Below, piece after piece: positions 1 through 9,507 of a DNA stretch of 47,985 bases. The position numbers and the translations under genes were made by a program. The notes beneath the pieces were generated by a model. The model was not told the origin of the DNA. It saw only the letters and a program-made list of their open reading frames with translations, and searched no databases. How positions within the stretch are numbered: the stretch's first letter is position 1; every line of letters starts with the position of its first letter. Origin of the DNA: an uncultured Pseudanabaenaceae cyanobacterium (GTDB taxonomy: Bacteria; Cyanobacteriota; Cyanobacteriia; PCC-9006; JAAUQQ01); NCBI GenBank assembly GCA_938002085.1, contig CALLAT010000017.1, forward strand, positions 1 through 47,985. Direction: 5' to 3'.

Positions 1-148
1 TGCTAGCACCACTCGCCTTCTCCTTTCTGCATTCGCCATCGATAACTTAGAGCATCTGGATTCGACTCATTGTTGATGGCTGACTTCGCTCCGCAGGCGT
101 TGAGCCCTAGAGCAAACGTCCAACGATTAAAGCTATTGCAAGACAAGT

Positions 149-3100
149 CTAAGAAGCACTCAGCAATTGCCTTGTGATACGAACTGCTTTCAAGACGTTA
201 CCGCTCATCAAACCACCCACACCATCAAGGATTTGCACAATGTCTTGATCGGGCGCTAACTCTAAAGCCGGAGTCAGGGCCGCTTGGGCTGCCCTGGGAC
301 GTAAGCCATAGAGATTAACGAAACTGAGGTATGCATACACATAGGGGTTATTGCCGTCCAATGCTGTGAGTGGCTCCAGCGCAGCGATCGCCCCATCCAC
401 ATCCTGCTGCAATACCTGGGCTAAAACCAGACTGTACCGTAGCGATCGCTCTTTCTCATCAGACAGCCCCGGCTGCTCTAAGCGATAACGCAACGAAGTT
501 TCTGCCTGGGCCACATAGTCCTGACGCGGCGCATATTGATTCACCCGCGCCACCTCATCAAACGCAGGACCAAACACATCGGGCCCCTGGGGCATCAGCC
601 AGGACCACTGCCGCAATTGAGTGACCCAATCCAGCTCAGCAGCGGAGGCAGCTTGAGTCAGGTTATTCTCGGCATTGACATCCAAGGTGAGAACCACCTT
701 AGGCACCTGGAGAGCTGCAACCTCACCGTTGCGTCGATCAATATATTGGCCTGTGAGCTGATATTGACCAGGCTCAGCTTGGGGCAACATTGCCAGGCGC
801 TCTTGCAATTGCACAACGGTTTTGCCAGCTTGCACCAAGGCCTCCGAATTGTCCTCAGTCGCAGCAGGTGCCAAAAGAAAGCCCATTCCTGGTGTGTGAT
901 CGTGAAACCAACGATTGCTAGGCAAGGCCCCCAGGGCAGCAGTTGCTGGCACCGCGTTACTGGCACCGCCTTCAAGGGCAGGCGGATCAGTCGCAGTAAG
1001 CGCAGCATTTGGGGAAGGCACCACCGCAGAAAGACTCGCTCCCACTTGGCGAGGAGCGGCCGTTTCACCATCCAGAGCTGGAGCTTGCGCAACGAAACTG
1101 GGAGCCTCGAGTCGCTGTTTCGCAGCCGATTGCTCATCACTATTATTTGGGACACCTTCCAGCGGCTCCCAAGTCAAAGCAACCACACCATTCTGCAAAG
1201 CCTCAATGGAGCCAACCCAACGGTAAGTCACCGCCAAAGGCTGGTTTGGCGGAGCGCTGCGGGGCAGCTCCACATCGACCAGCTTGACCTGAGCACTGGA
1301 TCGAGAATTGGCTTGAGAATTAGTTTGAGAATTAGTTTGAGATTTGGCACTATCGCTAGGCTCCACCGTGATCCAGGGCTGCTTGCGATGGAACAACTTA
1401 AGCTCTCCCCCATCAGGATGGGGCCACTGTCCAGTCAAGATAAAATCCCCTCCCGTTTCCACCTGCTGGGTAATCAATGGTTGAGAGGGGGGAATGGAGC
1501 CCTGGTCACCCGTCTTGGTCAAGAACCAATTCAGCGATCGCAGGTCCTGGGGCACTTGGTCTTCCCGGACTCCAACCTGACGGCCAAAGACCCGGAAATC
1601 CTGTTGGGCACCGAAAAAGCTGATGTTGTGCTGGTTAATCGTCGGCGTGGAGGGCAAAACCCCGAGGGTATTTTGCAAATAGGGTTCCGCCTGGACCATG
1701 GTTTGAATGATCTCCCCATGGGGCCATTGAATACCCACGGCCGGGGGATAGGTCGGGGTGGAACTCACCTTTTGCAATGCGGCTTGGGCTTGGGGGCGGC
1801 TGGAGAGAATGGGGAGTGGAAATAAATTAACCAGCAGCATCAATAGCGAAAGCGCGATCGCCCCCCGGGGTAGCCAACGTAACCGAGGCGGGTAAAAGGT
1901 CATGCCCCGCGCTAAGAGCAGCGACAGCACGGGGAGATAGGCCAAGCCGTAGCGGGCATCCTTATTCGGGTTGAGGCTGGCTAGGAGATAGGCGCCCAAG
2001 AGAAACATCAACGGCCAAACGAGGGTTAGCGCAGGACGCGCCTGAATGGGCTCAGAAATCAACCCCTTCTGGCGATTAAAGGCATAGGGAACATTCGCCG
2101 TTGCCGCCTTGCGGGGTTTCCGTTTACGCAGCAGCAGATAAACTAACAGCCCCAACAGTGGCGCAATCAACAGCGGCCAAGACACCTGACTGGGCAATTG
2201 CTTGAGGTAATACAGCCAAGCATCGGGACTCAGCAGAGAAGGATCGCCCTCCTTCACCGCAGAATCCACCGTAGCTCGCTTACTAGAAGACAAAATCAGC
2301 AGCCAGTTCGGCGCAATCCAGGGGCGCAGCATCAGCCCTGTAATCAACAACGCCAAGGCTCCCTGGAAGAGTCTGGCCCAGCGAAATCGAAATAGAGCCG
2401 TGAGAAAAACCCAGAGCAGCGGAATGATCAAGAACAGCGCTGCCGTTTGTTTGACCAAGATCGCGAGGGCTAGGGCAACCCCTGTAGCGATCGCCCCAAA
2501 CCAGCCCCCCAAACTCCCACCGCCCTGACGACTGCCATGCCATAGGGTCATCATCCACCAGGCAAAAGTCACACTCGCCGCCAGGGGGTAGTCCAGCAAA
2601 TACTCCAGCCGCAACCGCGCCAACCCAGGCAGCACCATACAGATAGCCGCCGCCCAAAGCCCGACTCGGGAGCTGACCGGACGGGGGAAAAGACAGCGCG
2701 CCAGGCCATAAACCGAAACCAGCAAGATAGCGCTAAAGAGCAACTGCACCAGCATCGCCGTATCCCCATTGGGGGACCAGAGCTGAAAAAAGGGCAACGT
2801 TGCCAGGTAGGTCAGGGGAGGAATCTTGGGGGCCAATTGCCAGAACTGCGTCCACCAGTCTGGACTAAAGCGTTCTGCCGCCTGTCCCCCCACCTGATTC
2901 CACAACGCCCAATAGTTCATCGCCCCGTTGAGGTAGTCCGCCTGGTCCCAAGCGGGCATGCGATTGTCTAGCAGCAGCCAGAAGCGATCCACCGCCGCAC
3001 TGACTAACCAGAACAAGAGCAACAGAGCCGAAACTCTGAAGGGAGAGGGCGATCGCCGAGAAGGGCGAGCCTCTCGCTCCAGCTCAGACACCGCTGGGGG

Positions 3101-3340
3101 AGGGCCCAGTTCAACCTCCCTCGCCGTCGTCCCGGCAGCAGCACTTGGGGACGGCTGAACGGTATTCCCTCGACGAATCGATTCCAGGTCCCGGGGGGGC
3201 TTAGCATGGCCATTGCCATTCCCGTTGCGGTAGCCATTGCCATTCCCGTTCAGGGGCACCCCATTGCCAGGCTCATAATTATTGTCATTGCCATCCGAGC
3301 CCTCTGATGGGTCGTGGTCGCCGGAATTTGGCCCCTGCAT
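149..3340 (-). CDS. GT39-like membrane glycosyltransferase with TPR-like tail
   Basis: Probable polyprenyl-phosphate-sugar-dependent glycosyltransferase of the GT39/PMT/ArnT superfamily. After about 100 low-complexity residues rich in Asn-Gly and Pro/Ser, a long hydrophobic region (roughly residues 100-520) holds many membrane segments. The first lumenal loop carries WDQADYLNGAMNYW, with the acidic pair expected at the catalytic position. The C-terminal half (about 520-1063) is soluble; its last ~130 residues look like TPR helices (RYSLVLAQVLQQDVDGAIAALEPL). The longest frame begins at a TTG (3355); I prefer the ATG five codons later (3340). It is divergent from crtD. The acceptor (protein, lipid or glycan) cannot be told. 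The family assignment is inferred from topology and the acidic loop, so substrate is open. Confidence 0.7.
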   Translation of the reverse strand: MQGPNSGDHDPSEGSDGNDNNYEPGNGVPLNGNGNGYRNGNGNGHAKPPRDLESIRRGNTVQPSPSAAAGTTAREVELGPPPAVSELEREARPSRRSPSPFRVSALLLLFWLVSAAVDRFWLLLDNRMPAWDQADYLNGAMNYWALWNQVGGQAAERFSPDWWTQFWQLAPKIPPLTYLATLPFFQLWSPNGDTAMLVQLLFSAILLVSVYGLARCLFPRPVSSRVGLWAAAICMVLPGLARLRLEYLLDYPLAASVTFAWWMMTLWHGSRQGGGSLGGWFGAIATGVALALAILVKQTAALFLIIPLLWVFLTALFRFRWARLFQGALALLITGLMLRPWIAPNWLLILSSSKRATVDSAVKEGDPSLLSPDAWLYYLKQLPSQVSWPLLIAPLLGLLVYLLLRKRKPRKAATANVPYAFNRQKGLISEPIQARPALTLVWPLMFLLGAYLLASLNPNKDARYGLAYLPVLSLLLARGMTFYPPRLRWLPRGAIALSLLMLLVNLFPLPILSSRPQAQAALQKVSSTPTYPPAVGIQWPHGEIIQTMVQAEPYLQNTLGVLPSTPTINQHNISFFGAQQDFRVFGRQVGVREDQVPQDLRSLNWFLTKTGDQGSIPPSQPLITQQVETGGDFILTGQWPHPDGGELKLFHRKQPWITVEPSDSAKSQTNSQTNSQANSRSSAQVKLVDVELPRSAPPNQPLAVTYRWVGSIEALQNGVVALTWEPLEGVPNNSDEQSAAKQRLEAPSFVAQAPALDGETAAPRQVGASLSAVVPSPNAALTATDPPALEGGASNAVPATAALGALPSNRWFHDHTPGMGFLLAPAATEDNSEALVQAGKTVVQLQERLAMLPQAEPGQYQLTGQYIDRRNGEVAALQVPKVVLTLDVNAENNLTQAASAAELDWVTQLRQWSWLMPQGPDVFGPAFDEVARVNQYAPRQDYVAQAETSLRYRLEQPGLSDEKERSLRYSLVLAQVLQQDVDGAIAALEPLTALDGNNPYVYAYLSFVNLYGLRPRAAQAALTPALELAPDQDIVQILDGVGGLMSGNVLKAVRITRQLLSAS

Positions 3341-3517
3341 GGCAAGTCCTGTCAAAGCTCAATTAGCTTCGCTATTTTGCCATTAGCCCTCACCCAATCC
3401 CAAACTTGGATATTTCAAGGGAACAGTCAGGTCGAGCCCAACCTTCCCGCCTTAACGACTCTCCTAGCAAGAGAGCACCTACAATGAAGAAGATTGTGAA
3501 CGAATGTAAAGCTTCCT

Positions 3518-5065
3518 ATGGCCTCCTCTCCCCTTGTTGTTGTCATCGGTGCCGGCATTGGTGGCCTCACCGCCGCGGCGCTGCTGGCCAAGCGAGGCTA
3601 TGGCGTCAAGGTCTATGACCAGGCGATCGTCCCGGGTGGCTGCGCTTCAACGTTCAAGCGTCGAGGCTTTACCTTTGACGTGGGAGCGACCCAAGTGGCA
3701 GGGCTAGAGCCCGGCGGCATTCACCATCGCATCTTTCAAGAATTGGGCATCGATCTGCCCGAGTCCCGCCCTTGTGATCCAGCCTGTGCAGTCTTTCTAC
3801 CGGGAGAAACCAAACCCATTTCGGTCTGGCGAAATCTGGACCAGTGGAAAGCAGAGCGATCGCGCCAGTTCCCTGGCAGCGAGCCCTTTTGGAATCTCCT
3901 GGCCACACTCTTCGAAGCCAGCTGGGATTTCCAAGGCCGCGACCCCGTCCTTCCGCCCCGTAGCCCCTGGGACCTGCTCCAGCTCGCCAAAGCCCTGCGC
4001 CCCGATACATTAATCACCGTTCCCTATACTTTCTCCACGGTGGGAGATGCTCTGCGCCTGTTCGACCTGGACCAAGACCTGCGACTGCGCACCTTCCTGG
4101 ACATGCAGCTCAAGCTCTATTCCCAGGTCACTGCCGAGGATACTGCCCTGCTCTACGCAGCCACAGCCCTGGCTGTATCCCAAGAGCCCCAAGGGTTATT
4201 CCACCTGGAAGGCAGTATGCAGGTTTTAAGCGATCGCCTGGTCACCGCCCTCACAGCCCATGGCGGCGAACTCCACATGGGCCACAAAGTCGAAGCCATC
4301 CACAGCAACGGCCAACGTCGTGACAAACGCCCCCAATCCGTAACGGTCAAACTCATCCGAGGGGGCAAGGGCAAGCGGGGCCAAACCTTCACAGAGCCTG
4401 CTGACCATGTCGTGGCCAATGTCACCGCCCAGGATATCGTTCACCTGATCGACCCCGCTGCCAAAGCCAAGCCATGGGTTCAGGGCTACAACAACCGCGT
4501 TGAGCAGCTCCCCGATGGCTCTGGAGCCTTCGTCATTTACCTGGGCGTGGACCAAGCCGCTGTCCCCCAGAACTGCCCCCCCCACCTGCAATTTCTCTAC
4601 GACTACGACGGCCCCATCGCCGAGAACAACTCTCTCTTCGTGTCGGTCAGCCATCCCAATGATGGCCGTGCCCCGGAGGGCAAAGCGACAATCATTGCCT
4701 CATCCTTTACTGATGTAGGGCGCTGGTGGAGCGGTAGTGAAGCGGACTATGAGGCCTTGAAGCAAGAGTTTACGGTCGGGGCGATCGCCCGCCTCAGCAG
4801 CTACTTCGACCTCCGCCCCGAGCACATCATTATCTGTGAAACCGCCACGCCTCGGACCTTCCACAAATACACCGCCCGAGAGCGAGGCATCGTCGGTGGC
4901 GTCGGTCAACGCATCCCCACCTTTGGCCCCTTTGGCTTTGCCACCCGCACCCCGCTCAAAAACCTTTGGCTTGTGGGCGACTCGACCCATCCTGGTGAAG
5001 GCACTGCTGGGGTCAGCTACAGCGCTCTCACCGCAGTCCGCCAAATCGACCAAAGCCAGCGCTAG
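3518..5065 (+). CDS. crtD: C-3',4' carotenoid desaturase (CrtD-like FAD oxidoreductase)
   Basis: FAD-dependent carotenoid desaturase of the CrtI/CrtH/CrtD family, 515 residues. The dinucleotide fold GAGIGGLTAAALLAKRGY is at residues 8-25 and is followed by the family-typical VPGGCASTFKRRGFTFD. The C-terminal FAD motif is at NLWLVGDSTHPGEGTAGVSY. The stretch DVGATQVAGLEPGGIHHRIF matches what I recall of cyanobacterial CrtD (Synechocystis slr1293), which introduces the 3',4' double bond of myxol glycosides (myxoxanthophyll). CrtH, the carotene isomerase, is the main alternative, but the sequence around residues 50-75 favours CrtD. The ATG at 3518 puts the FAD fold at the N terminus. It is divergently transcribed from the glycosyltransferase gene; no operon partner is visible. 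Confidence 0.82.
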   Translation: MASSPLVVVIGAGIGGLTAAALLAKRGYGVKVYDQAIVPGGCASTFKRRGFTFDVGATQVAGLEPGGIHHRIFQELGIDLPESRPCDPACAVFLPGETKPISVWRNLDQWKAERSRQFPGSEPFWNLLATLFEASWDFQGRDPVLPPRSPWDLLQLAKALRPDTLITVPYTFSTVGDALRLFDLDQDLRLRTFLDMQLKLYSQVTAEDTALLYAATALAVSQEPQGLFHLEGSMQVLSDRLVTALTAHGGELHMGHKVEAIHSNGQRRDKRPQSVTVKLIRGGKGKRGQTFTEPADHVVANVTAQDIVHLIDPAAKAKPWVQGYNNRVEQLPDGSGAFVIYLGVDQAAVPQNCPPHLQFLYDYDGPIAENNSLFVSVSHPNDGRAPEGKATIIASSFTDVGRWWSGSEADYEALKQEFTVGAIARLSSYFDLRPEHIIICETATPRTFHKYTARERGIVGGVGQRIPTFGPFGFATRTPLKNLWLVGDSTHPGEGTAGVSYSALTAVRQIDQSQR

Positions 5066-5101
5066 TCCAAACTCCCCCCCCTTCTCCCCTTGCCAACAAC
5101 G

Positions 5102-5259
5102 GCAGGAGTAATAGCATTGGGCCACCTAACGCCCCGTGCTCAACAGGTCGCTCGCCCTAATGCTTTGGCCTCCGGCCGAAGCCCACAGCTGGGGCAAAGC
5201 ACTGGAAAAAACCATAGCGAAAAAGCATCAGGCTCACTGGCCCAATGCTCTTCTCCTGC
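5102..5259. repeat. Long imperfect inverted repeat between convergent genes
   Basis: The arms 5102-5124 and 5238-5259 are near-perfect inverted repeats (GCAGGAG..AGCATTGGGCCA against its complement, one gap and two mismatches). They enclose about 110 bp that contains further hairpins, such as GCTTTGGCC/GGCCGAAGC near 5162-5182. The element fills the gap between the convergent crtD and the gene ending at 5278. It could be a MITE-like insertion or a bidirectional terminator. No second copy is visible in the window. Confidence 0.5.
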
Positions 5260-5277
5260 TGTTCAATGGACCTACTT

Positions 5278-7569
5278 TTAAGGCAGTAACCCTTCAGAAG
5301 GCAAAGGCGGTGGTTCTGGCGGATCTGCCGCTTCATCCACAGGCTCAAAATACTCGGGCTCGGGCTCGGGCGCCACATACTCTGCTTCAGCCTCAGGAAC
5401 CGGAATATAGGCAGGCTCGGGTGCAGGCTCGTAGTAGGGCTCTGGCTCGTAGTAGGGCTCTGGCTCGTAGTAAGGCTCCGGCTCGTAGTAAGGCTCCGGC
5501 TCGTAGTAGGGCTCTGGAGCAGGCTGAAGAATCGCCTGCCAACTCTCAATACGTGCCTGGGCCGTACCATAGGCATCCGTCCAAGAAGGCACCAAGCTCG
5601 CCGTTTCAATCGCTGCATAGAGATCGACATTGGCCTGATCAATCGCAATTTGCACCAAGCGATTACTCCAGGTCGCAATCTCAAGATTTGCGTCGTAGCG
5701 CAAACTACTGCTCGCAGGAACGCGATCCGCCGCTTCAATCGCTCTCAACAGAGAATCAGGGTTCCAGCCATCCTGGGCGTATCCCCGAGCCGCGATCAAA
5801 CTATTTTCAGAATCCACCTGGCCCTGCCAGCCACTAATGGCATCTTGGGCTTCGCCATAGAGCAATCGCCCAGACCCAATTTGCTTGGCAGCGGCGATCG
5901 CCCCCGGCAAGTTCCCCGAAGAAGCCAAAGCCCTCGCCTGGGCTAAGAAAGGCTGGTCCTGAAGCCATTGCAATTTCTCACGCCAGTCCGCTGCCCTAGA
6001 TTGAGCACTGTCATAAAGAGCGCGACCTTTACCAATGCGATTCGCCTCGGAAATAGCAGCCTGGTAAGCCTCTGCCGTAGCAGACTGGGCCAGTTGCTCT
6101 GCGCGGTCCAGAATGGGCTGATCTTCCTGGGTCTGGATCGTCGACGTCCAGTTGCTGATCATCGCCCGCGCATCGTCATAGCGAGGGTTCGTCTCAGGAA
6201 TCAGGGAAGCCTCAGAAATCGCCGCAACTAAGCTAGGGACATTCCCCTTCGATGCAATCTGCTCAGCCTTCTGCAAGCGAGCCAAATCTTGAATGGCCGT
6301 TTGCCAACGGGTAATCAGCGTCTGGGCCTTGGAGTAGTAAGGCCGATCCAGACCAATCTTACGAACGTCAGAAATCGCGGATTGAATATCAGACACCCGG
6401 CCCGACCAGGTGCGAGACTGAGCCCGAGCAATGGTTCGGAAGTCTCGGACCTCCTTTTCAAGGTTGGCCTGTTTAGGCACGTTATCGAGAATGTTGAGGG
6501 TCTCGCTCAGATCCTTAGCATCCAAGGATTTTTCAGCGAGGGTCATGAGCTGTTGACCGTAGCGGGCCAAAGCTCCCTTCGCGATGGGATAAACCCGACT
6601 CTTGGGAGAAACTGAGCCCGCCAATCTGACGGCCTCGATCACGCTGTTGGCATCGCCCTTATCTGCCAGGGCTTTCGCCTTCGCCAAGACACTGTTGGTG
6701 CCCCGCACCTCCTGAACCTGGGCGCTAATCTCTTCGTACTTCGTTGTGCGCCAATGGCGGTTGTCAACCGATAGCAACAGGGCAGCGACCTCGGCTGCTT
6801 TGCTCCACTTTTGATTAATCAGCGCCTTCTCCGAATCGGAGAAAATCTTTTCCGCCTTTTCCCAAGTGGTCTTCCAGCGCTTACTACGGCGCTTCATGAA
6901 ATCCTCGGGGCATTCGCTGTCGGTGCATTCCAGGCGATCGTAGGGAATCCGCTCCGCCGTTTCTAGGGCATCGTCCAGTTGACCATCCTGGAACAGCTCC
7001 TCCGCCACATCCATGAGCTCCATGGACCAGCGACGAATGTTGCGATCCACCATGGGACGCAAGGGGTGATCCGAGGGCAAGGAATCCACCAGGACGATCG
7101 CATCTAACAAGCCCCGATGATCCTTATCGTCTGCCGCAGCCTGGGCGCAGTAGACCCGCAAAGAAGCTGAAGCCAGCGGCCAAAACACCCGAGGACATTC
7201 CAATGCCTGGGGCAATCGCACCAAGGACATGAAAGCCAAAGCCCCCGAAGCTGTCACCCCGCCCATGGCCAGGAAGATCCAAAGCTGCCAACTGACCAAA
7301 ACCCGCGTTAGCCAACTCGGGCCACTAGATGCCTTGCCTCGTCGAGCTGAGGGAGAGGCCACTTGGGTCGCAGCAGTGCGAGAACTTGCAGCATTTTTCT
7401 GAGCCTTGACCGTGGTCCGTGCCGCATTCGTTTTACGGCCCATGGGCTGACTTGCAGCAGTCTTGCTTCCGATAGCCTTGCCCTGGCTACGGCTAGACTT
7501 GGCCCCAGCAGGCATTGGCCCAGAAGACCGTTGCGCAGACTTAGATTTTGAGGGCTGATTGAGGGTCAT
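5278..7569 (-). CDS. Single-pass membrane protein with helical repeats and EPYYEP tail
   Basis: Function not recognised. The 763 residues fall into four parts. Residues 1-85 are very basic and Ser/Ala-rich, probably cytoplasmic. One membrane segment is near residues 88-112 (WQLWIFLAMGGVTASGALAF). A long helical region (about 130-690) is built from roughly eight degenerate ~60-residue repeats of the form LAxxGxxxxAIxxAxxI...Yxx(A)...IxxW. The acidic Pro/Tyr-rich tail includes five EPYYEP units. The repeats resemble TPR-like or other helical solenoids, and such proteins are sometimes mis-annotated as chromosome-segregation ATPases, but no Walker motifs are present. Orientation suggests a periplasm-facing scaffold (N terminus inside). 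It is convergent with crtD. Confidence 0.75.
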   Translation of the reverse strand: MTLNQPSKSKSAQRSSGPMPAGAKSSRSQGKAIGSKTAASQPMGRKTNAARTTVKAQKNAASSRTAATQVASPSARRGKASSGPSWLTRVLVSWQLWIFLAMGGVTASGALAFMSLVRLPQALECPRVFWPLASASLRVYCAQAAADDKDHRGLLDAIVLVDSLPSDHPLRPMVDRNIRRWSMELMDVAEELFQDGQLDDALETAERIPYDRLECTDSECPEDFMKRRSKRWKTTWEKAEKIFSDSEKALINQKWSKAAEVAALLLSVDNRHWRTTKYEEISAQVQEVRGTNSVLAKAKALADKGDANSVIEAVRLAGSVSPKSRVYPIAKGALARYGQQLMTLAEKSLDAKDLSETLNILDNVPKQANLEKEVRDFRTIARAQSRTWSGRVSDIQSAISDVRKIGLDRPYYSKAQTLITRWQTAIQDLARLQKAEQIASKGNVPSLVAAISEASLIPETNPRYDDARAMISNWTSTIQTQEDQPILDRAEQLAQSATAEAYQAAISEANRIGKGRALYDSAQSRAADWREKLQWLQDQPFLAQARALASSGNLPGAIAAAKQIGSGRLLYGEAQDAISGWQGQVDSENSLIAARGYAQDGWNPDSLLRAIEAADRVPASSSLRYDANLEIATWSNRLVQIAIDQANVDLYAAIETASLVPSWTDAYGTAQARIESWQAILQPAPEPYYEPEPYYEPEPYYEPEPYYEPEPYYEPAPEPAYIPVPEAEAEYVAPEPEPEYFEPVDEAADPPEPPPLPSEGLLP
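5426..5515 (-). repeat. Five tandem 18-bp coding repeats
   Basis: Five uninterrupted 18-bp units (5426, 5444, 5462, 5480, 5498) of GGCTCGTAGTAGGGCTCT with synonymous variants (AAG for AGG, TCC for TCT). On the minus strand each encodes EPYYEP. The third-base differences argue that the peptide is under selection. Unit number is likely to vary between strains. Confidence 0.9.
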
Positions 7570-8062
7570 GGAGGCTCAGGAAACACCGCAGGACGAAAAA
7601 GTCATTCGGACCGATCAGACAGTCAAGAAAGTTCGTTTTAGCAACATCTAGCTCGAAGCGCGATTGATTTCGAGAAATAAAGCCACTTAATGAGGAAGTA
7701 ATTTCTATCCTCAAGGGTAACGGAGACTGATTTTATTCGAGAGCGCCAAATGGCTTTTCTATAGGAATGCTCCAAGGACCACTGCTCCAAAGGGTATCCC
7801 AAAGGCGTAATGCAGCGTAGCCGGGGCAATTGAGTGCTCAAAGTAACATATAAATTCCGTAAAAGGGCAAGGTTCGACGAACCTGCTTTCACGGGGGTTC
7901 TCAGCCATCGCCCAGGGAGGACAAGACCAACCATCACTGGGTGATGTCTAAGGAAGCTTTTATTCCTTGTGTACAAAGTATTCCCTGGCAATCCTCAATA
8001 ATTGCCCTCTCTACCCAGCAGCGATGGCCGCAGCGAAGCCAAACCAGCCTAGAACATTAGGT
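7570..8062. other. Intergenic region, no convincing gene
   Basis: This 493-bp gap lies upstream of the repeat protein and downstream of tyrA. The only long open frame (7638-7991, minus) has a composition unlike its neighbours and I reject it. The one structured signal is a perfect 15-nt palindrome AGGTTCGACGAACCT at 7870-7884 (7-bp half-sites around a central A), about 300 bp upstream of the 7569 start codon. This is a possible protein-binding site. Confidence 0.5.
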
Positions 8063-8968
8063 TTAGAGGAATAGCGGCCGCTCTTCAGCCCCCTGCCTCA
8101 GAGTTGCTTCAACACCATCCCAGTCCTCCGACTCAATCAAAGAGATGACCTGTCCTAGGCTGTCCCGATAACTTGCCAAGCTCGCCAACAGTGCATCCCG
8201 GTTGTATCGAGCCATCAGCAGGCCCAGCTCAGGGTTGCCGCCTCCCACCCGGCTTGTATCTCGAAACCCCGAACTGGCGAGCTGCTGAGCCAATTTCCGC
8301 ACCGCTGGAGTTTCCTCGCGGCGGCAGGCCTGAAACAAGCTGGTACTGACCATCACGGGCAAATGGGAGATCCAAGCCACGGCCCGGTCATGTTCGTCCG
8401 GGGGACAAATGTAGGTTTTGGAGCCTAGGGCGATCGCCAATTCCTGAACCCGTTCCACGGCCCCCGCAGGCGTTTTTTCCGTGGGCGTCAAAACATAGGG
8501 ACGGTCCTGAAACAGATCCAGCAGCGCCGCATCAATCCCCTGCTCTGTCGTCCCTGCCATGGGATGCCCACCGACAAAATTGGGCCACAGCGGCTCGATT
8601 TCTTCCACGATGGGGGCTTTGACCGAACCCACATCCGTGAGGACCGTCTCTGGATTGAGATGGGGCCGTAGTTGCTCCACGGTCTTGCCCAACACATTCA
8701 GGGGCGTACAAAGGATGATGACATCAGCCGGGGCCAGGCTAGACAATTCAATGGAAGCCTCATCCGCCGCGCCTCTCTCCACCGCGCGATCGCAGGTCAC
8801 AGCCTTACGACTCACCCCCAAGACCCGATAGCCCCGCCGTCGCAGGTCCAAGCCTAAAGACCCCCCAATGAGGCCCAAGCCCACAATCCCCACTGTGAGC
8901 TCAGTCGCCGCCCTATCAGTCGCTGAGCCAGCGGTCTCCATTGCTGCGGCAGAATCGTCCATTACCAT
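8063..8968 (-). CDS. tyrA: Prephenate/arogenate dehydrogenase
   Basis: NAD(P)-dependent dehydrogenase of tyrosine biosynthesis. An N-terminal Rossmann motif (VGIVGLGLIGGSLGLDLRRRG, about residues 26-46) is followed by TDVGSVKAPIVEE and GGHPMAGTTEQGID, the hallmark TyrA active-site motifs. ISHLPVMVSTSLF lies in the helical C-terminal domain. At 301 residues it is the stand-alone length; no chorismate mutase or ACT domain is fused. Cyanobacterial members characterised to date prefer arogenate and NADP. The start could be the ATG at 8968 or the one two codons in (8962); neither has a clear Shine-Dalgarno. It appears monocistronic. Confidence 0.93.
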   Translation of the reverse strand: MVMDDSAAAMETAGSATDRAATELTVGIVGLGLIGGSLGLDLRRRGYRVLGVSRKAVTCDRAVERGAADEASIELSSLAPADVIILCTPLNVLGKTVEQLRPHLNPETVLTDVGSVKAPIVEEIEPLWPNFVGGHPMAGTTEQGIDAALLDLFQDRPYVLTPTEKTPAGAVERVQELAIALGSKTYICPPDEHDRAVAWISHLPVMVSTSLFQACRREETPAVRKLAQQLASSGFRDTSRVGGGNPELGLLMARYNRDALLASLASYRDSLGQVISLIESEDWDGVEATLRQGAEERPLFL

Positions 8969-9507
8969 TACGAAATTCCGTACAAAGTGACGCCATTACT
9001 CTGGCTGCTAGCCATCTAATTCAGCCCGCAGCCATGCCTTAAAGGTTGTTTGAGAAAGGCAGTTAGCGGTAGCCAATAACTCTATGGTGAGCCTAAAACC
9101 GTGAAATTCCAGCATTTTTTCACTGAATTAGAGTCTCAATTTTGACGCTTGGCCAAATTCCCAAACAACCTCTTAGCAGGGTAGTCCGTCAAAGACACCA
9201 TTCTCCATTTCCTCCCCATCAATCCCACAGCCCAAATCATTGATATATGGACCTTCCAGGGAGCATCACCTCACCATCAAAGCTCAAAAGGAGATCAAAC
9301 AGTCCATAGCTGAGACTCTTCTCCCCCCAACAATGCCCTGTGAGACCTAGCACTCCTCAGGGCATTCTGATCCCAGAGGGAGCCCCAAGCCAAAGCCTTG
9401 TCAGCAAGCAAGGACTTCAGCCAATTGAGACGGTAACGATGCGTTAATCGATTCGCACAATCCCCCGTCTTGCCCTTTTCGTGAGTCAGTCAGTGTGAGG
9501 CACAGCT
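8969..9507. other. Divergent intergenic region with one MITE copy
   Basis: The 539 bp between the divergent tyrA and pentapeptide-repeat genes carry a MITE (9042-9172, listed separately). The remainder (9176-9507) should contain the promoter of the downstream gene. I see no small ORF or RNA gene in it. Confidence 0.5.
9042..9172 (+). mobile_element. MITE copy A, TTA target duplication
   Basis: A 131-bp element with terminal inverted repeats: left AAGGTTGTTTGAGAA at 9042-9056, right end reading GAGGTTGTTTGGGAA on the minus strand and ending at 9172. It is flanked by TTA at 9039-9041 and 9173-9175. It encodes nothing. Its ends match copies B (32967-33097) and C (41838-41966), but its interior has diverged from theirs. 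Confidence 0.85.

Noticed and set aside
536-1825. 429-codon open frame on the plus strand
   Set aside because: It is antisense to the glycosyltransferase gene. Its translation is rich in Ser, Arg, Gln and His with no domain, while the opposite frame has coherent membrane and TPR-like segments.
5426-5515. Direct repeats considered as a CRISPR array
   Set aside because: The 18-bp units are contiguous with no spacers and lie in frame in a coding sequence.
5136-5837. 233-codon frame with Ala-Arg-Ser repeats
   Set aside because: It is the antisense reading of the EPYYEP-encoding 18-bp repeats; the repeated peptide is a by-product.
7638-7991. 117-codon frame on the minus strand in the gap before tyrA
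   Set aside because: Arg/Leu/Ser-rich composition, no motif, no good ribosome-binding site and no HIP1-type codon pattern like its neighbours.
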